This document shows positions 11,097 to 20,613 of a DNA stretch of 33,500 nucleotides, in pieces (positions within the stretch are counted from its first letter, which is position 1; the number at the start of each line of letters is the position of its first letter). Below the pieces are notes generated by a model. The model did not search any database and had not been told where the DNA came from. It was given only the letters and a program-made list of their open reading frames with translations. The stretch spans positions 11,899,001 through 11,932,500 of the forward strand of contig NC_092569.1 in NCBI RefSeq assembly GCF_037975245.1, in the 5' to 3' direction. This DNA is from Apostichopus japonicus (taxonomy: Eukaryota; Echinodermata; Holothuroidea; Aspidochirotida; Stichopodidae). A program made the position numbers and the translations under genes.

Positions 11097-11390
11097 AATT
11101 GACATCCCGCTAAAGTGAAAAAAGGGGGGGGTGGGGGTGGGTGTTAGGAGATGGAGACAATCGTTTACAAACTTAAATCCGATCCTTGGCACAGAGAGGA
11201 TCATCAGCATAGACTTCACACAGTTATATATATTACGGGACCTGTACTTCGAGCTTATGACAATAACATAAGCAATCAGATAACTTTAATTTCGTAAATA
11301 ATTCTCGCCTGATAACCCTCTTATCTGCTTTTCTTGTAAATCATATCATATCTCCAATAAATCTAAATTGCTCAGTCTCTGAAGGTTTCA

Positions 11391-11431
11391 TTTTTCTTCT
11401 TCTTCTTCTTCTTCTTCTTCTTCTTTTTTTT
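11391..11431 (+). repeat. (TTC)n microsatellite
   Basis: About 10 perfect TTC units followed by a T-run, giving a pyrimidine-only tract. Confidence 0.9.
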
Positions 11432-12496
11432 CCAAGCACCAACAAGTATTCAATGCATATCATTAACACGAATGTTAGACAAAGGACCCCTATGAGCTAT
11501 GTTACATGAAGCAATATTCGAAGGTAACAATTTTGTGATATCATCTTTCTTCCGGACACTTCAGTTTTAAATTGTACATGAGTAACACATGAGACGGGTG
11601 CAGGTGTAAGTGGGCGGTGCAGGGGTAAGGGGTGGGTAAAGGTGGGCCTGGCATCAGCGGTACATTACAACATATTAAAAAAAAGGGGGTAATAGTCTTG
11701 CTTTGAAAACTAATTCAATTGGCTTTAACCGGGTCGTTTCTCTGTGATTTTAAACATTTTTTTTAACTAGAGTATAACCACAGCGGCTCAATAGATAGTT
11801 GTAATGATAGCATACTTGATTTTAGCTTTGAAGGTTAGAGATCACATCAATTTGTCCTTACAAGTTTTGTTTCTAGGGATCCCATCAACTTGTACAAGGT
11901 TTGTTTTTATGTGATGGCATAAGTGAAATAATGTTAATTCCAATATTTGTTTGTTTGCGTTTTTTCATTTTTTTTTTCTATATCGCCATTCCATCTTTAT
12001 ATACCAACAATCTCGAAGCACTTCTAAGAAGACTAAAAAATAATAAGAAAAAAGTGACAAGAAAATATTAGGAAACACTTACAAATATAAGAATTTGTTA
12101 AAGGTGTTAAAAAAATAAAGAATGAAGTAGATTAAATAACTAGTTTTCAACAGAGTAAAGCCCTCAGGTGTAAAATGAGGGCGTAATAAGTTAATTTTCA
12201 ACAGCGACTTGTGGGTCATAGTGATGGCATACAGTATGTACTTCTATACACTCATCAACTTTGGGTTCTAGACGTTGTGACAATGAAATGGAATAGGTTT
12301 AATGTTTCGTAATAGCCTATACTTGTAGTAAGGATTGTCTTACGTATCGCTGTGCCCTCACTGGATCACATTCTCACTAACATTCTTAAAGCCAAGTCTT
12401 GGCTTCATTTAGGAGGCGTCTTAAAACAGTGTACTTTACTTTTCATTAATTACAACCTTTGCATGTATGTATGCGTGTGTATGTGTATATGTAAAC
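11432..12496. other. Non-coding, no gene seen
   Basis: No gene recognised. A diverged tandem duplication of about 35 bp (GATCACATCAATTTGT versus GATCCCATCAACTTGT) lies at 11840-11910. Small perfect hairpins lie at 12160-12182 (GCCCTCA/TGAGGGC) and 12391-12407 (AAGCCAA/TTGGCTT). Confidence 0.5.
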
Positions 12497-12898
12497 GTCA
12501 TGTTAGAGGGTTCGCCGCGTATACGTCATAATGTTGCCCGGTTGGTATGTTCCATATCCAAGAGAGATCACATTACTCCAACACTTGAAGAACTCCACTG
12601 GCTGCCAATAAGGGAAAGGATTCAGTTTAAACTCTGTCTTTTTGTCTTTAAATCCATGAACAATACTGCACCTGTTTATTTATCCAATCTACTGTCACCA
12701 TATACTCCTCAAAGAACTCTCCGCTCTACTCATGACATAACCCGCTTGAATGTTCCTAGAACGAACAAGGTCTTGGGTCAGAAATCGTTCAGTGTAGCCG
12801 GTCCACAGTCATGGAACAATCTCCCTCGTACTATCAGAGAAACTGACAATATCTCTCAATTTCGTAGTAATCTTAAGACTCACCTATTTCCATGCTAA
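12497..12898 (+). pseudogene. LINE ORF2 C-terminal fragment (CR1/L2-like)
   Basis: An open frame of 143 codons can be read from 12467, but only the part from about residue 22 resembles a known family. It matches the C-terminal tail that follows the reverse transcriptase domain in CR1/L2/Jockey-type non-LTR retrotransposons. Landmarks are NVARLV (22-27), KRDHITP (32-38), LHWLPIRERI (43-52), FKLCLFVFK (54-62), VPRT (96-99), FSVAGPQSWNNLP (108-120) and FRSNLKTHLF near the end. The reverse transcriptase and endonuclease domains are absent, so this is a 5'-truncated copy, the usual product of incomplete target-primed reverse transcription. The first ~15 residues come from an ATGT-type simple repeat and are not element sequence. 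The frame is intact from the join to its stop, which suggests a fairly young copy. The family name comes from memory of these motifs, not a search. Confidence 0.85.
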
Positions 12899-12978
12899 TT
12901 TGTGTCTGTGTCACAAGCGCTATGATCTAGATGGAATAGCGCTATATAAATATTAATTGTTATGTTATGTTATGTTAA
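12899..12978 (+). mobile_element. LINE 3' UTR with hairpin and TGTTA tail
   Basis: Directly after the LINE stop codon an ~80-bp tail ends in about four copies of TGTTA (12957-12978). It contains an 8-bp perfect hairpin, AGCGCTAT (12916-12923) with ATAGCGCT (12936-12943) and a 12-base loop. In UnaL2-type LINEs a 3' stem-loop is recognised by the reverse transcriptase, and short tandem 3' repeats are common in the CR1/L2 group. The hairpin and tail are seen directly; the role is inferred. Confidence 0.75.
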
Positions 12979-14376
12979 TAGTGTATGCAAGTGGCCTCTC
13001 CAATAAATAAAGCAATTCTTGAATTGAAATCTATATGTCTATTTACACGAATATGTACCTGTATGCATGGCAGTATGGAGAGTGCTGGAAATTTTCTCGT
13101 AAATGGCTTCAAAAGACTTCAAATCAGAGGCGCAACCATGCACGTATACTTCTGGGGGTTATACCATAAAAAAAATAAGTGGGCTCAGCTTCAATCCTCC
13201 TCCCTCCCCCCCCCCCCCCACCTCCACCTTCTTCCCTGGCAGGAAAGCTAAATAGTCGAAAATTCTTCAATATCGTTTCAAAAATTGCAAACTATAGCAG
13301 CAGTTTGCATTAAAGAAACCTCCATTTTCCAGAATTTCTCAAATCGAGGTACCACCTCTCCCCTCAGAGATCTCTCTCCGGTAGACATAACATCCTATTC
13401 ATACCCCCCCCCCCCCACACACACACACACATGTTTGTATTACATTCAGACCGGGGACCCCATTGTATTTTCCATTGTTCAAATCCACGTACCCTAAACT
13501 TAACAATACCCATACAATAGAATTCTTCCGAGGACGTGGTGATTCTTTAAAAATCACAACCGAGGATCTGGAATTTCTTTAGAAAAACAAACGCACACAT
13601 ACACACACACATACTATAGAACATGAGTTTGCGCACCTGCTTCAAATATAAACCTAATAGTAATTATGTGACATTGGTGTTTCAGTATATAGGCCTATAT
13701 ATATGTATCATAGGTTGTATATTAATAACCCATACCGTTATTCCACTGTCTTTGCACCGGATTCAGTCAAATTATGTTAGCGCAATATATTCTTTAGCTA
13801 CAAATTAAAACGAATCTTCGTTTTTTTTCCTTCACAAAATCTCCATATCATCTATCTGTACAATTCCCTCAAATTCAAATATATCGTGATCATAGAAATT
13901 GATTGTCGTGATACAGTTATAAGTGAGGGCGCTGTAGCACTTCTGGCAAACACGCCACACTATAACAATTCACTTGTCTGTTCCTAAAGGTGAGTTAAAA
14001 GTTCTATTAAAAGGTACTGTTAGCTGCGTTATTGTCTGTAAACAATACATCAGGTGAAAACGAAAGACGCTTTTGAACGAATATCGACACCATGAAAACT
14101 TCAGACGATCTGTTACGATTTTCAAAAATGTTTTGATAGTGTGGTTAGATACCGTAGACAATATTAAGACATTTTCATCTTTGGCATTCTGTATGAGTTA
14201 TTTTGACAATACAGTTGTTAGTTATAGTGAGGAAATGTTCTCTCCAAACTCCCAAAGATTCAACATACTTATGTGATTTCTTTACCAATGATAAATCAAA
14301 CTCCATTGAATGAACAGAGAAGGGTGAAAAACCTATATAGTTTCCATCGATGACAAAATGGTTGACAGCACGTTAT

Positions 14377-14379
<3 letters not shown>
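12979..14379. other. Non-coding, no gene seen
   Basis: No gene recognised. It contains C-runs near 13206-13220, a C-run joined to (AC)n at 13404-13431, and one exact TAGGCCTA at 13690-13697. The short frames at 12985-13251 and 14073-14276 have no coding signature. Confidence 0.5.
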
Positions 14380-14458
<79 letters not shown>

Positions 14459-14459
14459 C

Positions 14460-14497
<38 letters not shown>
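14380..14497 (+). repeat. (TA)n microsatellite with GTATA/CATA variants
   Basis: About 118 bp of TA dinucleotides with GTATATATATACA-type interruptions in the middle. The 125-residue frame starting at 14350 is Ile-Tyr-repeat translation of this tract and is not a gene. Confidence 0.95.
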
Positions 14498-15689
14498 TTC
14501 TATATTCTATATATGTTTCTGTATATGTTTTCTGTTCCGATCATTCTTCAACTGCGTTGAATAAACAGAAAATTAAAATATTACATTATATACTATATTA
14601 TATATTTCCACCGAAGAGGATATGTCGTATCCTGGTTTCTATAACATTTTTATTTTCCCTAAAGGTGAATATGCTTCTCTCTTTTTTTTTTCTTTCATAT
14701 CCAGAATTTCTCAATTCTGCTGTTTAATATACCGTTATAATATATACGTTTAAGTGTATTGGCATGATGTATAACGTAATTTATAAAATACGTACACGGT
14801 TGTTATCAGCCCTTATAATCAGTTTTAGTAATGCATATTCATAGTTTTGTCCACAATTGGTGACTTTCATGACGAATATGCAAATGTTTGCACAACTCCA
14901 AATTTACTGCATTTATTCAACTTGAAGAGATGACACAACCTAATGCGGTTTCTGATATTATTTTTTAATTAACCGGAAAGCTTGGTATTGTAATTGCGCG
15001 CATGAGATATTTTACTTGGCCTAATAAGGAATTCAGGCAGAATACAAATATGTACAATCTAAATCAAACAATGAAATCTATGAAACTATTTATCCCGATT
15101 CAAAGTAAATTTCCTTTTGAGCTGGCATACAGTTTTTAATATGTTATGTTCGATTGTATCAGACTAAATATGATTATAAAATATTGATATATTGTTACAA
15201 ATCATTCAGAAATACGAATATGGTAAAATACAAGTAAGCCACTAATATTTTTTTCTTCCACTGAATTATAATATATATATTTATTGGTCATCAAATAAAG
15301 TACTTGACCAAAAAATATGTAAATTTCGGAAAATTAAGTTTACTTCATTTTTTTTTCTCAAAGAGACAACTGGTTTAAAATTTTAATCTTTGGTATACCC
15401 TGTTGTAAGAACAAAAGAAGAACTATAACTCGGAAAAGAAATTAGTAACTTCGTGGACTTACAATATTTACAAAGAAATGAGTTATTAATGGAATGACGT
15501 CATTAGCAAATTTTAAATAGTTCCAAGAACATAAAATATTTCAAAAGATGAATATCTGGAAACCAACTCCTGCCCGGTCTCTCCAAAAGAGTAATAATTT
15601 ACTTTTGGATAATGTCCCGGGTGGGAAAGATTGGTTTATAAGAGTGACATTTCACTCTTATTAAGGAATGAGTTCTTGAAGGGGTGGAC
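14498..15689. other. Non-coding, no gene seen
   Basis: Very AT-rich with no gene or strong repeat recognised. One exact TGACGTCA octamer lies at 15495-15502. Confidence 0.5.
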
Positions 15690-15825
15690 TTGGTCATAAA
15701 TTGCTATCGGCTAAGTGAGTCAACCGGCATCTCCGGGGGCCTTGAAATAAGCGGGGGCATTTGTCGAGTCGGACCCAGCTGCGTGCCGAGGCCAAGCCGT
15801 TAAACCGATAGGCCAATCCGCACCC
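15690..15825 (-). mobile_element. Degenerate tRNA-derived SINE head (candidate)
   Basis: On the minus strand an A-box-like TGGCCTATCGG (15815-15805) is followed about 39 bp later by a B-box-like GGGTCCGACTC (15776-15766). Each differs from the tRNA-gene consensus at about one key position. The spacing and order fit a tRNA-derived polymerase III promoter. The region is locally GC-rich (CCCCCGG, GCCGAGGCC) compared with its AT-rich flanks, which also suggests an inserted unit. It cannot be folded into a clean tRNA. Boundaries are approximate and the family is unknown. Confidence 0.4.
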
Positions 15826-16723
15826 CCCCCCCCTCTTTCCCCTTAACTTGATATAAGTTTATAGTGTTTCATCTTTAGCGAATGGTTTAATTTTGTTAGA
15901 GCTAAACTTTACAATTATTCATTCCAAATGTATAAATTCTTTAAGTCACTCCTCGTATATTGGAGGACATCGTGGTCATACTCTGAGAGTGAATTTTGTA
16001 TATATAGGTAATCGTATGCTTCCAACGTGACTAACACTATATATTGGTACAAGCGTAGTTGCTAAGGCGGAACTAGAAGGAAAAAAAAACGATAAACGTA
16101 CTATAGGAACTGCGCATGCGTTAAGCAATATAAAGTTCTGCCATACGTACGCCTGCACCGTATAGCTTGTTGATTGTGCTGGTAGGCTGCCTATATATGA
16201 ATACAGTATAATTGGGACAGTTACAGCGGTTGTTAAAAAGCCAATATACTCTCTCAGTATTAATCAACAGTGTTGGAAAATAAATTCATCTTGATATGAG
16301 TTTTATATAGTGTGCTGTATTTTACTACAGAATATTCCAGTGGCTGCTGGGTTGATTGCCTTACAAATAACTTTCAGGAATTGTTCTGCTGCTGTAGGTC
16401 AAAGCCAGTCCCGCTTTGTATTGGGAAAAGGGCGGGGAGGGGGGGGGGGGTTATGAATATTTCACATGTAGGGATGTTTTATCAATGCATCTGGCAATCA
16501 ACTTGAAAATGTTATAATATTTAACTCACTTATTCAGAGAAGAAAATAATGTTTCTACCAAAAACATGGCATTTTTAAGAAAATTCTAAACTACAAAAAC
16601 GTTGGACAGCTTCAACAAGAAGATTGAATTAATGTAAAAGAATAATTCTTGTTAAAAACGTTTACATTGATCACCAAGCAAACTAGTGTGTAATGTATGG
16701 TTACCTTTAAATATAATCCGATA

Positions 16724-16728
<5 letters not shown>
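15826..16728. other. Non-coding, no gene seen
   Basis: No gene recognised. A G-run of about 13 lies near 16438-16451, preceded by GGGCGGGGAGG. The short frames at 15976-16158 and 16312-16506 show no domain. Confidence 0.5.
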
Positions 16729-16784
<56 letters not shown>

Positions 16785-16872
16785 TATAAATATATATGTA
16801 TATATATATATTTATATATATATATATATATATACATATATAAATATATATATATATGTATATGTATGTATG

Positions 16873-16957
<85 letters not shown>
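16729..16957 (+). repeat. (TA)n microsatellite with TATG variants
   Basis: About 230 bp of TA repeats, the longest in the window. There are TAGATATAAATA, GTATATGTATGTATG and TATTTATA interruptions. The tract ends directly in a pentamer repeat. The 91-residue Ile/Tyr frame over it is an artefact. Confidence 0.95.
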
Positions 16958-16960
<3 letters not shown>

Positions 16961-16976
16961 ATTTGATTTGATTTGA
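16957..16976 (+). repeat. (ATTTG)n pentanucleotide
   Basis: About four copies of ATTTG adjoin the end of the (TA)n tract. Confidence 0.85.
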
Positions 16977-17215
16977 GCTGAGGAAAACTAAATAATCATT
17001 TCCTCAGAACAATTGGAAACCGAGAAACGTGTTTGTACTTTTCCCTTCAACTCCGTTATACGACTTGGTTTCTTCGCACTCATTTTTGACCGCGCAATGC
17101 ATCTTACGTCATCAATTAACTTCGAAATTCAAAAGAGGATATTATCATTATTTACCCAATATCAATCTGTTTCTGTTTTCGAAAATCAATCAAAATTCTC
17201 TTTAACGGGAAACAA

Positions 17216-17542
17216 ATTTAAAAAGTGAAGTTTACGCACAAAATTAGTTTCATATGTTGAAGACTGAAGAGGACATTTTGACAATGTAGTACACATTTTG
17301 TCACGTAAAATGTGTGATTACTATCATCCAAGGATGTTCTGCTGTTAACATGAAGTTAACAGAACGTAATTTGTTATTATTTAAAAAGTGAAGTTTACGC
17401 ACAAAATTAGTTTCATATGTTGAAGACTGAAGAGGACATTTTGACAATGTAGTACACATTTTGTCACGTAAAATGTGTGATTACTATCATCCAAGGATGT
17501 TCTGCTGTTAACATGAAGTTAACAGAACGTAATTTGTTATTA
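17216..17542 (+). repeat. Perfect 163-bp tandem duplication
   Basis: Positions 17216-17379 and 17379-17542 appear identical base for base, with period 163. Each copy contains two perfect hairpins. In copy 1 they are ACACATTTT (17291-17299) with AAAATGTGT (17307-17315), and CTGTTAAC (17342-17349) with GTTAACAG (17355-17362). The absence of visible differences implies a recent duplication or an assembly artefact. The unit contains no open frame of note. Confidence 0.9.
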
Positions 17543-17674
17543 ATACGTTATTATAATAAAAACTATTTAATGGATTAACATTAACATTATAATTCCTCCT
17601 ATACTGAGGAGCCGATGGCATCATAATTTTAGCCTTTAAAGGAGCATTCAGGATATTTAGCATATTTAAATGGT

Positions 17675-18142
17675 GAATATCTAAAGTTAATCTCACATAC
17701 GAACACTAAAGTTAGGCTTACGTATGAACACTAAAGTTAGGCTTACGTATGAACACTAAAGTTAGTCTCACATATGAACACTAAAGTTAGGCTTGCGTAT
17801 GAACACTAAAGTTAGGCTTACGTATATGAACACTAAAGTTAGGCTTACGTATGAACACTAAAGTTAGGCTTACGTATGAACATTAAAGTAAGGCTTACGT
17901 ATGAACACTAAAGTTAGGCTTACGTATGAACACGCCTAGGCTTACATACGGGCACGAAAGTTAGGCTTACGTATGAACACTAAATTTAGGCTTACGTATG
18001 AACACTAAAGTTCGGCTTACGTATGAACACTAAAGTTCGGCTTACGTATGAACAGTAAGGTTTGGCTTACATATGAACACTAAAGTAAGGCTCACATATG
18101 AACACTAAGGTTAGGCTTACGTATGAACACTAAAGTTAGGTT
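17675..18142 (+). repeat. 25-bp minisatellite, about 18.7 copies
   Basis: The consensus unit is GAACACTAAAGTTAGG followed by CTTACGTAT. Most units are 25 bp. One carries a two-base TA insertion (near 17825) and one is shortened (near 17932-17953). The first unit and several units from about 17990 on are more diverged (AGTTCGG, ACATAT). Edge decay with a homogeneous centre is usual for arrays evolving by unequal exchange. No frame is kept, because 25 is not a multiple of three. Confidence 0.95.
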
Positions 18143-18733
18143 AAAAGTTATCCTTCAATGTTCGAGTCCGTTATCAAAAGTCGATTGTGGACGCTTTTCA
18201 CAAAGCGTTTTATTACGTAACTCGTGAAGTTCGAAATATGCAGGTCGAAACGTGTCTGGTGGAAGATTTTGATACATTGTCCTTGTAGTTATTATTTTTC
18301 TTTTTCTAACCATGTAAAAATTGTCCCCATTCGACATTTTCTTCTTGTAGAAATCTGGTTTTCAAATTCACCAGTTTCTCACCAAAAGTACCGTTTGTTC
18401 GAACGCTTCAATATGGTGTTTGACGTAGTGCTTGCAGATAGGCAAAACAGGCGACTTGAAGTTAGCACTCCCAATTCCGCAGCAAATTAACTCACGTGTA
18501 AGCACATTGAATTGCCTCATATATATAACGTACATACTCGCGAACGTATATACTACGATGCTCAGTTGGTGTACTTGTATAGCGTTACACATAGTACACT
18601 CACACTCAAACCACAGTTCATTAACTGTTCTTCGAACTCGCTGAAATAAAATTCACGGATCAAATTAACAGTAAAAGGAAACTTATAAAGTATTCGTTAA
18701 ACCGAAAGTTGAAACTTGGCGGGATCGATGTCA
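18143..18733. other. Non-coding, no gene seen
   Basis: No gene recognised. The 88-residue frame at 18224-18490 and the 74-residue minus-strand frame at 18368-18592 overlap each other and show no domain. Confidence 0.45.
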
Positions 18734-18964
18734 TCGCAGAACTGTCCGATTGTAAACGTTATAGTAGCCTATACACGCGAACATTCTTCGCGCTGGAGCT
18801 GGATACCGCGATGTATAAACAACGAAGAGCCTGCTGTTAAAACTTATCTTGTGTTACACAAAGACCACGAAACCACCGATCTACTAAATATATTGCGGCT
18901 TAAGGAGTTTTTTAAATTATATCTAATTTATAAGAAATTTCACCGGAAATTATTGAAGAAATTG
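18734..18964 (+). repeat. Diverged tandem repeat, copy 1
   Basis: This ~230-bp unit matches 19019-19250, offset by 285 bp. Shared blocks include CGCAGAACTGTCCGATTGT, GGAGCTGGATA, TTGTGTTACACAAAGACCAC and AAATTTCACCGGAAATTA. A 91-codon frame can be read through it from the ATG at 18728 (KDHETTDLLNILRLKEFF and similar), but I recognise no domain. The second copy has an early in-frame stop and indels. Coding is therefore not supported. Confidence 0.75.
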
Positions 18965-19018
18965 ATCGAATCGTTGTCAGAGGCTCAGAGCAGAATATAG
19001 CGCTGAAAAGCTTAGGCT

Positions 19019-19250
19019 TCGCAGAACTGTCCGATTGTCAACGTTTGAGTACAGCCTACATGCGAACATTTTTCGCGTTGGAGCTGGATAGCGCGATGTA
19101 TAGCCTGAACAACTCAGAGTCTGCTGTTAAAAATTACCTTGTGTTACACAAAGACCACGGAACCACCGCTCAACTACATGGTGGCTTAAGGAGGTTTTGA
19201 AAACATATCTAATTTTTAAGAAATTTCACCGGAAATTAAGGAAGAAATTT
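19019..19250 (+). repeat. Diverged tandem repeat, copy 2
   Basis: Second copy of the ~230-bp unit, separated from copy 1 by about 55 bp. It differs by substitutions and by indels, such as an extra block near TATAGCCTGAAC, and has a TGA where copy 1 reads through. It is an old local duplication. Confidence 0.75.
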
Positions 19251-19664
19251 ATCTGTATACACACGCTGTTTTTGTTGTGATTACCGTATAGGTACTGTGC
19301 GGAGGGTGGGTTATGACGCAATCTGCTATGGCAGAGCTGACGTCACGTATTGTACTGTTCAAATCATATTTGAAATGTCTATCCATAACGATTAAAAAAT
19401 CGTTTCTCTGTCAAACGCAACATTAGCGTTCTCATACTTTGACAACATGTTTGGAAAATTATTTACTATTTTTTAAGGTAACTTCTTTGGGCCACCAGAC
19501 AATCCTTTTAAGCCATTGTTTTATAACTGCTAATGACTCATCCCAAGCATGGTCTTTTGACTTCACATAAAACAATGAAATCGCAGACTTGGGTGACATT
19601 CAACACCACATGTGTTTTCCAATGTAAAGCATGTTATTTGAGGAAATAAAGCGATTGTGACTTC
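19251..19664. other. Non-coding, no gene seen
   Basis: No gene recognised. One exact TGACGTCA lies at 19338-19345. Confidence 0.45.
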
Positions 19665-19910
19665 CAGTTGAGTTGTGCGTTGCATCTGGCAGACTGACCT
19701 GATGGTCTGTGTGTTAGACTAAGCAGTTCAGCAACTTTGACAATTGATTAGGCTGCGATATTTATAGTGTTATTTCTCAACAACAAGGACAACGAGAAAG
19801 TTATATAGAAATACAACCGGCGCTGATAGCAGTGTTCTTAAACGGTGTACAAAATATCAACACCAACTTTGTGGCTAAGGTCATCTTTTAATCAAGGTTC
19901 CTTATGGTCA
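19665..19910 (+). repeat. Old dispersed repeat, copy 1
   Basis: This region aligns by eye with 31927-32140 in the same orientation. Shared words are GTTGCATCTG, ATGGTCTGTGTGTTAGACTA (one or two differences), CAGTTCAG, AGTGTTATT, ATACAACC and CATC-TTTAA-CAA, in the same order and with similar spacing. The copies are well diverged with indels. No open frame is shared. The family is unknown. Confidence 0.55.
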
Positions 19911-20373
19911 TCGGTAATTCCCAAATTGATATCATGCTAAATGTTTGCCAAATTATTTAATAAGTCATTTTGCTGGTAGGTTTCTTTGCATATACCCTAC
20001 CATATCCCCATTCAAGAAAAGGTTGTTAAATTAGACAAAACCAAGTCTCATCTTTGTGCAGATCTGTTTTCGTTTGAAGATTGAAAATGAACCTGAGTGA
20101 TCATTATTTCAATATCTAGTGTGTTTTTTTGTTTTTTTGGCCAACTTCTATCAATTTTGAACAAATCTGTGGCAAGTTACTTGTCAAGATCATGTTGAAA
20201 TTGACCATATTTAAGGAATATTCGAGTTTTTTTTAACTGCATCATGAAAGCTAAAGCAAACGCGAGAGCGGTGTAATTATGACCGATGAATTAAGAAATT
20301 TCATTACTCTATATCACACACCCTCGGGCACTCACATATCATTAGTCAATTCTAATGAGCGAATAAAACTAGA

Positions 20374-20375
<2 letters not shown>

Positions 20376-20457
<82 letters not shown>
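20376..20457 (+). repeat. (TA)n microsatellite
   Basis: About 41 TA dinucleotides. The tract appears to replace the 5' half of the SINE-like sequence that follows it. Confidence 0.95.
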
Positions 20458-20459
<2 letters not shown>

Positions 20460-20539
20460 CGGGAGGCCCGTGGTTCGAATCCCGATGGAGGCTGAAAGTT
20501 TTTTCACTGTTCTTGATTTTCCAACTCATTACGATTTTC

Positions 20540-20542
<3 letters not shown>
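20458..20542 (+). mobile_element. 5'-truncated tRNA-derived SINE fragment
   Basis: It contains a perfect tRNA-gene B box, GGTTCGAATCC (20472-20482), preceded by AGCGGGAGGCCCGT and followed by CGATGGAGGCTGAAAG, T-rich sequence and the 22-bp end unit at 20521-20542. The A-box half is missing; the 5' side is a (TA)n tract. The end unit recurs exactly at 10029-10050 and 10117-10138, each time directly before TA repeats, so it is best read as the 3' terminus of a SINE family with a TA-rich tail. The B box and the repeats are seen; the SINE call is inferred. Confidence 0.65.

Positions 20543-20611
<69 letters not shown>
20543..20611 (+). repeat. (TA)n microsatellite after SINE end
   Basis: About 34 TA dinucleotides directly follow the SINE-like 3' terminus and probably grew from its tail. 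Confidence 0.95.

Positions 20612-20613
<2 letters not shown>

Noticed and set aside
12391-12440. A possible second LINE C-terminal tail (frame reading ASFRRRLKT) upstream of the main LINE fragment
   Set aside because: The match is only about nine residues in a different frame, with no other landmark upstream. Too short to support.
14350-14727. 125-residue Ile/Tyr frame, and similar frames at 9946-10137, 16686-16961 and 20332-20781
   Set aside because: These are translations of (TA)n microsatellites.
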